Source: an uncultured Clostridia bacterium (GTDB lineage: Bacteria; Bacillota; Clostridia; TANB77; UBA1234). Taken from it: a DNA stretch of 11,230 nt. Made by a program: the position numbers and the translations under genes. The stretch is taken from NCBI GenBank assembly GCA_947624765.1, contig CANQLS010000032.1:1-11230 (forward strand), given 5' to 3'. Each line of letters begins with the position of its first letter. Positions within the stretch are counted from its first letter, which is position 1. The notes under the pieces were generated by a model. The model made no database searches, was not told where the DNA came from, and was given only the letters and a program-made list of their open reading frames with translations. Below are positions 10,894 through 11,230 of this stretch, in pieces.

Positions 10894-11147
10894 TGAATTT
10901 GTGGATTAGAAGTCAAGATAAAGAAAGATTAACAGAAGTTAATGATTTGAGAATATATTATGGAAAAGAGGAAGATTTGTGGGCAATAGAAGATTGCGAT
11001 GATTTAGGATATTATAAAACTAAAGAAAGAGCATTAGAAGTTTTAGATGAAATACAAAATATCTTAAAACATATTAGCTTACAAACAAACAATAATAACC
11101 AATTCGTAGGAACAACAACTTATGTTTATGAAATGCCAAAGGAGTGA
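10893..11147 (+). CDS. small conserved phage protein (RSQDK / KERALEVLDEIQ type)
   Basis: The 84-residue protein overlaps the preceding TAA by one base (TAATG), with GAAGGTAAG upstream. It opens NLWIRSQDKERLTEV and continues through a beta-like stretch to GYYKTKERALEVLDEIQNIL. Together these two blocks mark a group of small proteins that I recall from many Bacillota phages, prophages and plasmids. The role of that group is not known to me. The C-terminal third (SLQTNNNNQFVGTTTYVYEM) looks flexible. The next gene's ribosome site, AAGGAG, lies at its very end. Confidence 0.75.
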   Translation: MNLWIRSQDKERLTEVNDLRIYYGKEEDLWAIEDCDDLGYYKTKERALEVLDEIQNILKHISLQTNNNNQFVGTTTYVYEMPKE

Positions 11148-11153
11148 TAAATA

Positions 11154-11230
11154 ATGAATAAAGATATTACATTGGAAGATTTAGAATATGAAAATATATT
11201 TAGTGATGAATATGTCATTATGTATAAAAA
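11154..11230 (+). CDS. hypothetical protein, cut by the window end
   Basis: An open frame starts at the ATG 11154, with AAGGAG (11139-11144) 9 nt upstream, and runs off the end. The first 25 residues (MNKDITLEDLEYENIFSDEY and following) are acidic. Too little is present to name it, but spacing and ribosome site fit the same operon. Confidence 0.6.
   Translation, partial: MNKDITLEDLEYENIFSDEYVIMYK

Noticed and set aside
1..11230. CRISPR array, transposase, reverse transcriptase or DGR template in the window
   Set aside because: I looked for regularly spaced repeats, for RT or transposase motifs in the long frames and for a second copy of the 5659-5810 stretch; none was seen.
1..11230. Mycoplasma-like genetic code (TGA as Trp)
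   Set aside because: All Trp residues in conserved motifs use TGG, and TGA ends genes at 3731, 4779 and 11147 in sensible places.

Overview
The window is the left end of a prophage, or a closely related phage-like integrative element, inserted beside a host tRNA gene. The host is probably a low-GC Bacillota, perhaps a gut Clostridia/Bacilli lineage. The grounds are strong AT bias (16 of 60 bases are G/C in 6361-6420, a typical stretch), ideal AAGGAGG-type ribosome sites before almost every gene, standard stop codons with TGG for Trp, and phage protein families typical of this group. The host is inferred from style, not from a marker gene.

Left boundary (1-475): a complete tRNA-Leu(UAA) gene is interrupted between anticodon bases 34 and 35 by a group I intron of about 240 nt. 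Then come a terminator and a tandem 11-bp repeat that may be integrase arm sites. The adjacent integrase and the tRNA 3' end together imply an attachment site in the tRNA.

Lysogeny block (476-2617, minus strand): CI/ImmR-like repressor, small three-helix membrane protein, ImmA-type metallopeptidase and tyrosine integrase (TTG start). Opposite the immA-int gap, on the plus strand, an extended -10 promoter is followed after about 90 nt by a strong terminator. The predicted RNA has three hairpins and looks like an undescribed small RNA. Its terminator loop is perfectly complementary to the loop of a hairpin upstream of the excisionase-like gene at 3368.

Switch (2618-2789): divergent promoters and three 18-bp operators of form AATACG-N6-CGTATT, two perfect and one with a single mismatch. 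One lies across the rightward promoter core, one just downstream of it, and one just upstream of the leftward promoter.

Early operon (2790-11230, plus strand): Cro-like protein, small unknown gene, HTH/excisionase-like gene, 35-residue membrane peptide and a DnaD-like replisome organiser with a six-copy tetrapeptide linker. Next come an exported or anchored small protein, a coiled-coil protein and a protein with a C-type-lectin-like end resembling diversity-generating retroelement (DGR) targets. A recombination and replication set follows: Rad52-like annealing protein, small membrane protein, NinB-like protein, SpoVG homologue, SSB and a beta-order DNA methyltransferase. The last 2.2 kb holds seven complete small, tightly packed genes of unknown function and the start of an eighth.

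No head, tail, lysis, packaging, reverse transcriptase, CRISPR or transposase gene is present, so the rest of the element lies to the right of the window. The most unusual items are the intron-split tRNA used as integration target, the predicted small RNA with its candidate partner, and the DGR-like variable region of about 48% GC inside an otherwise AT-rich early region.
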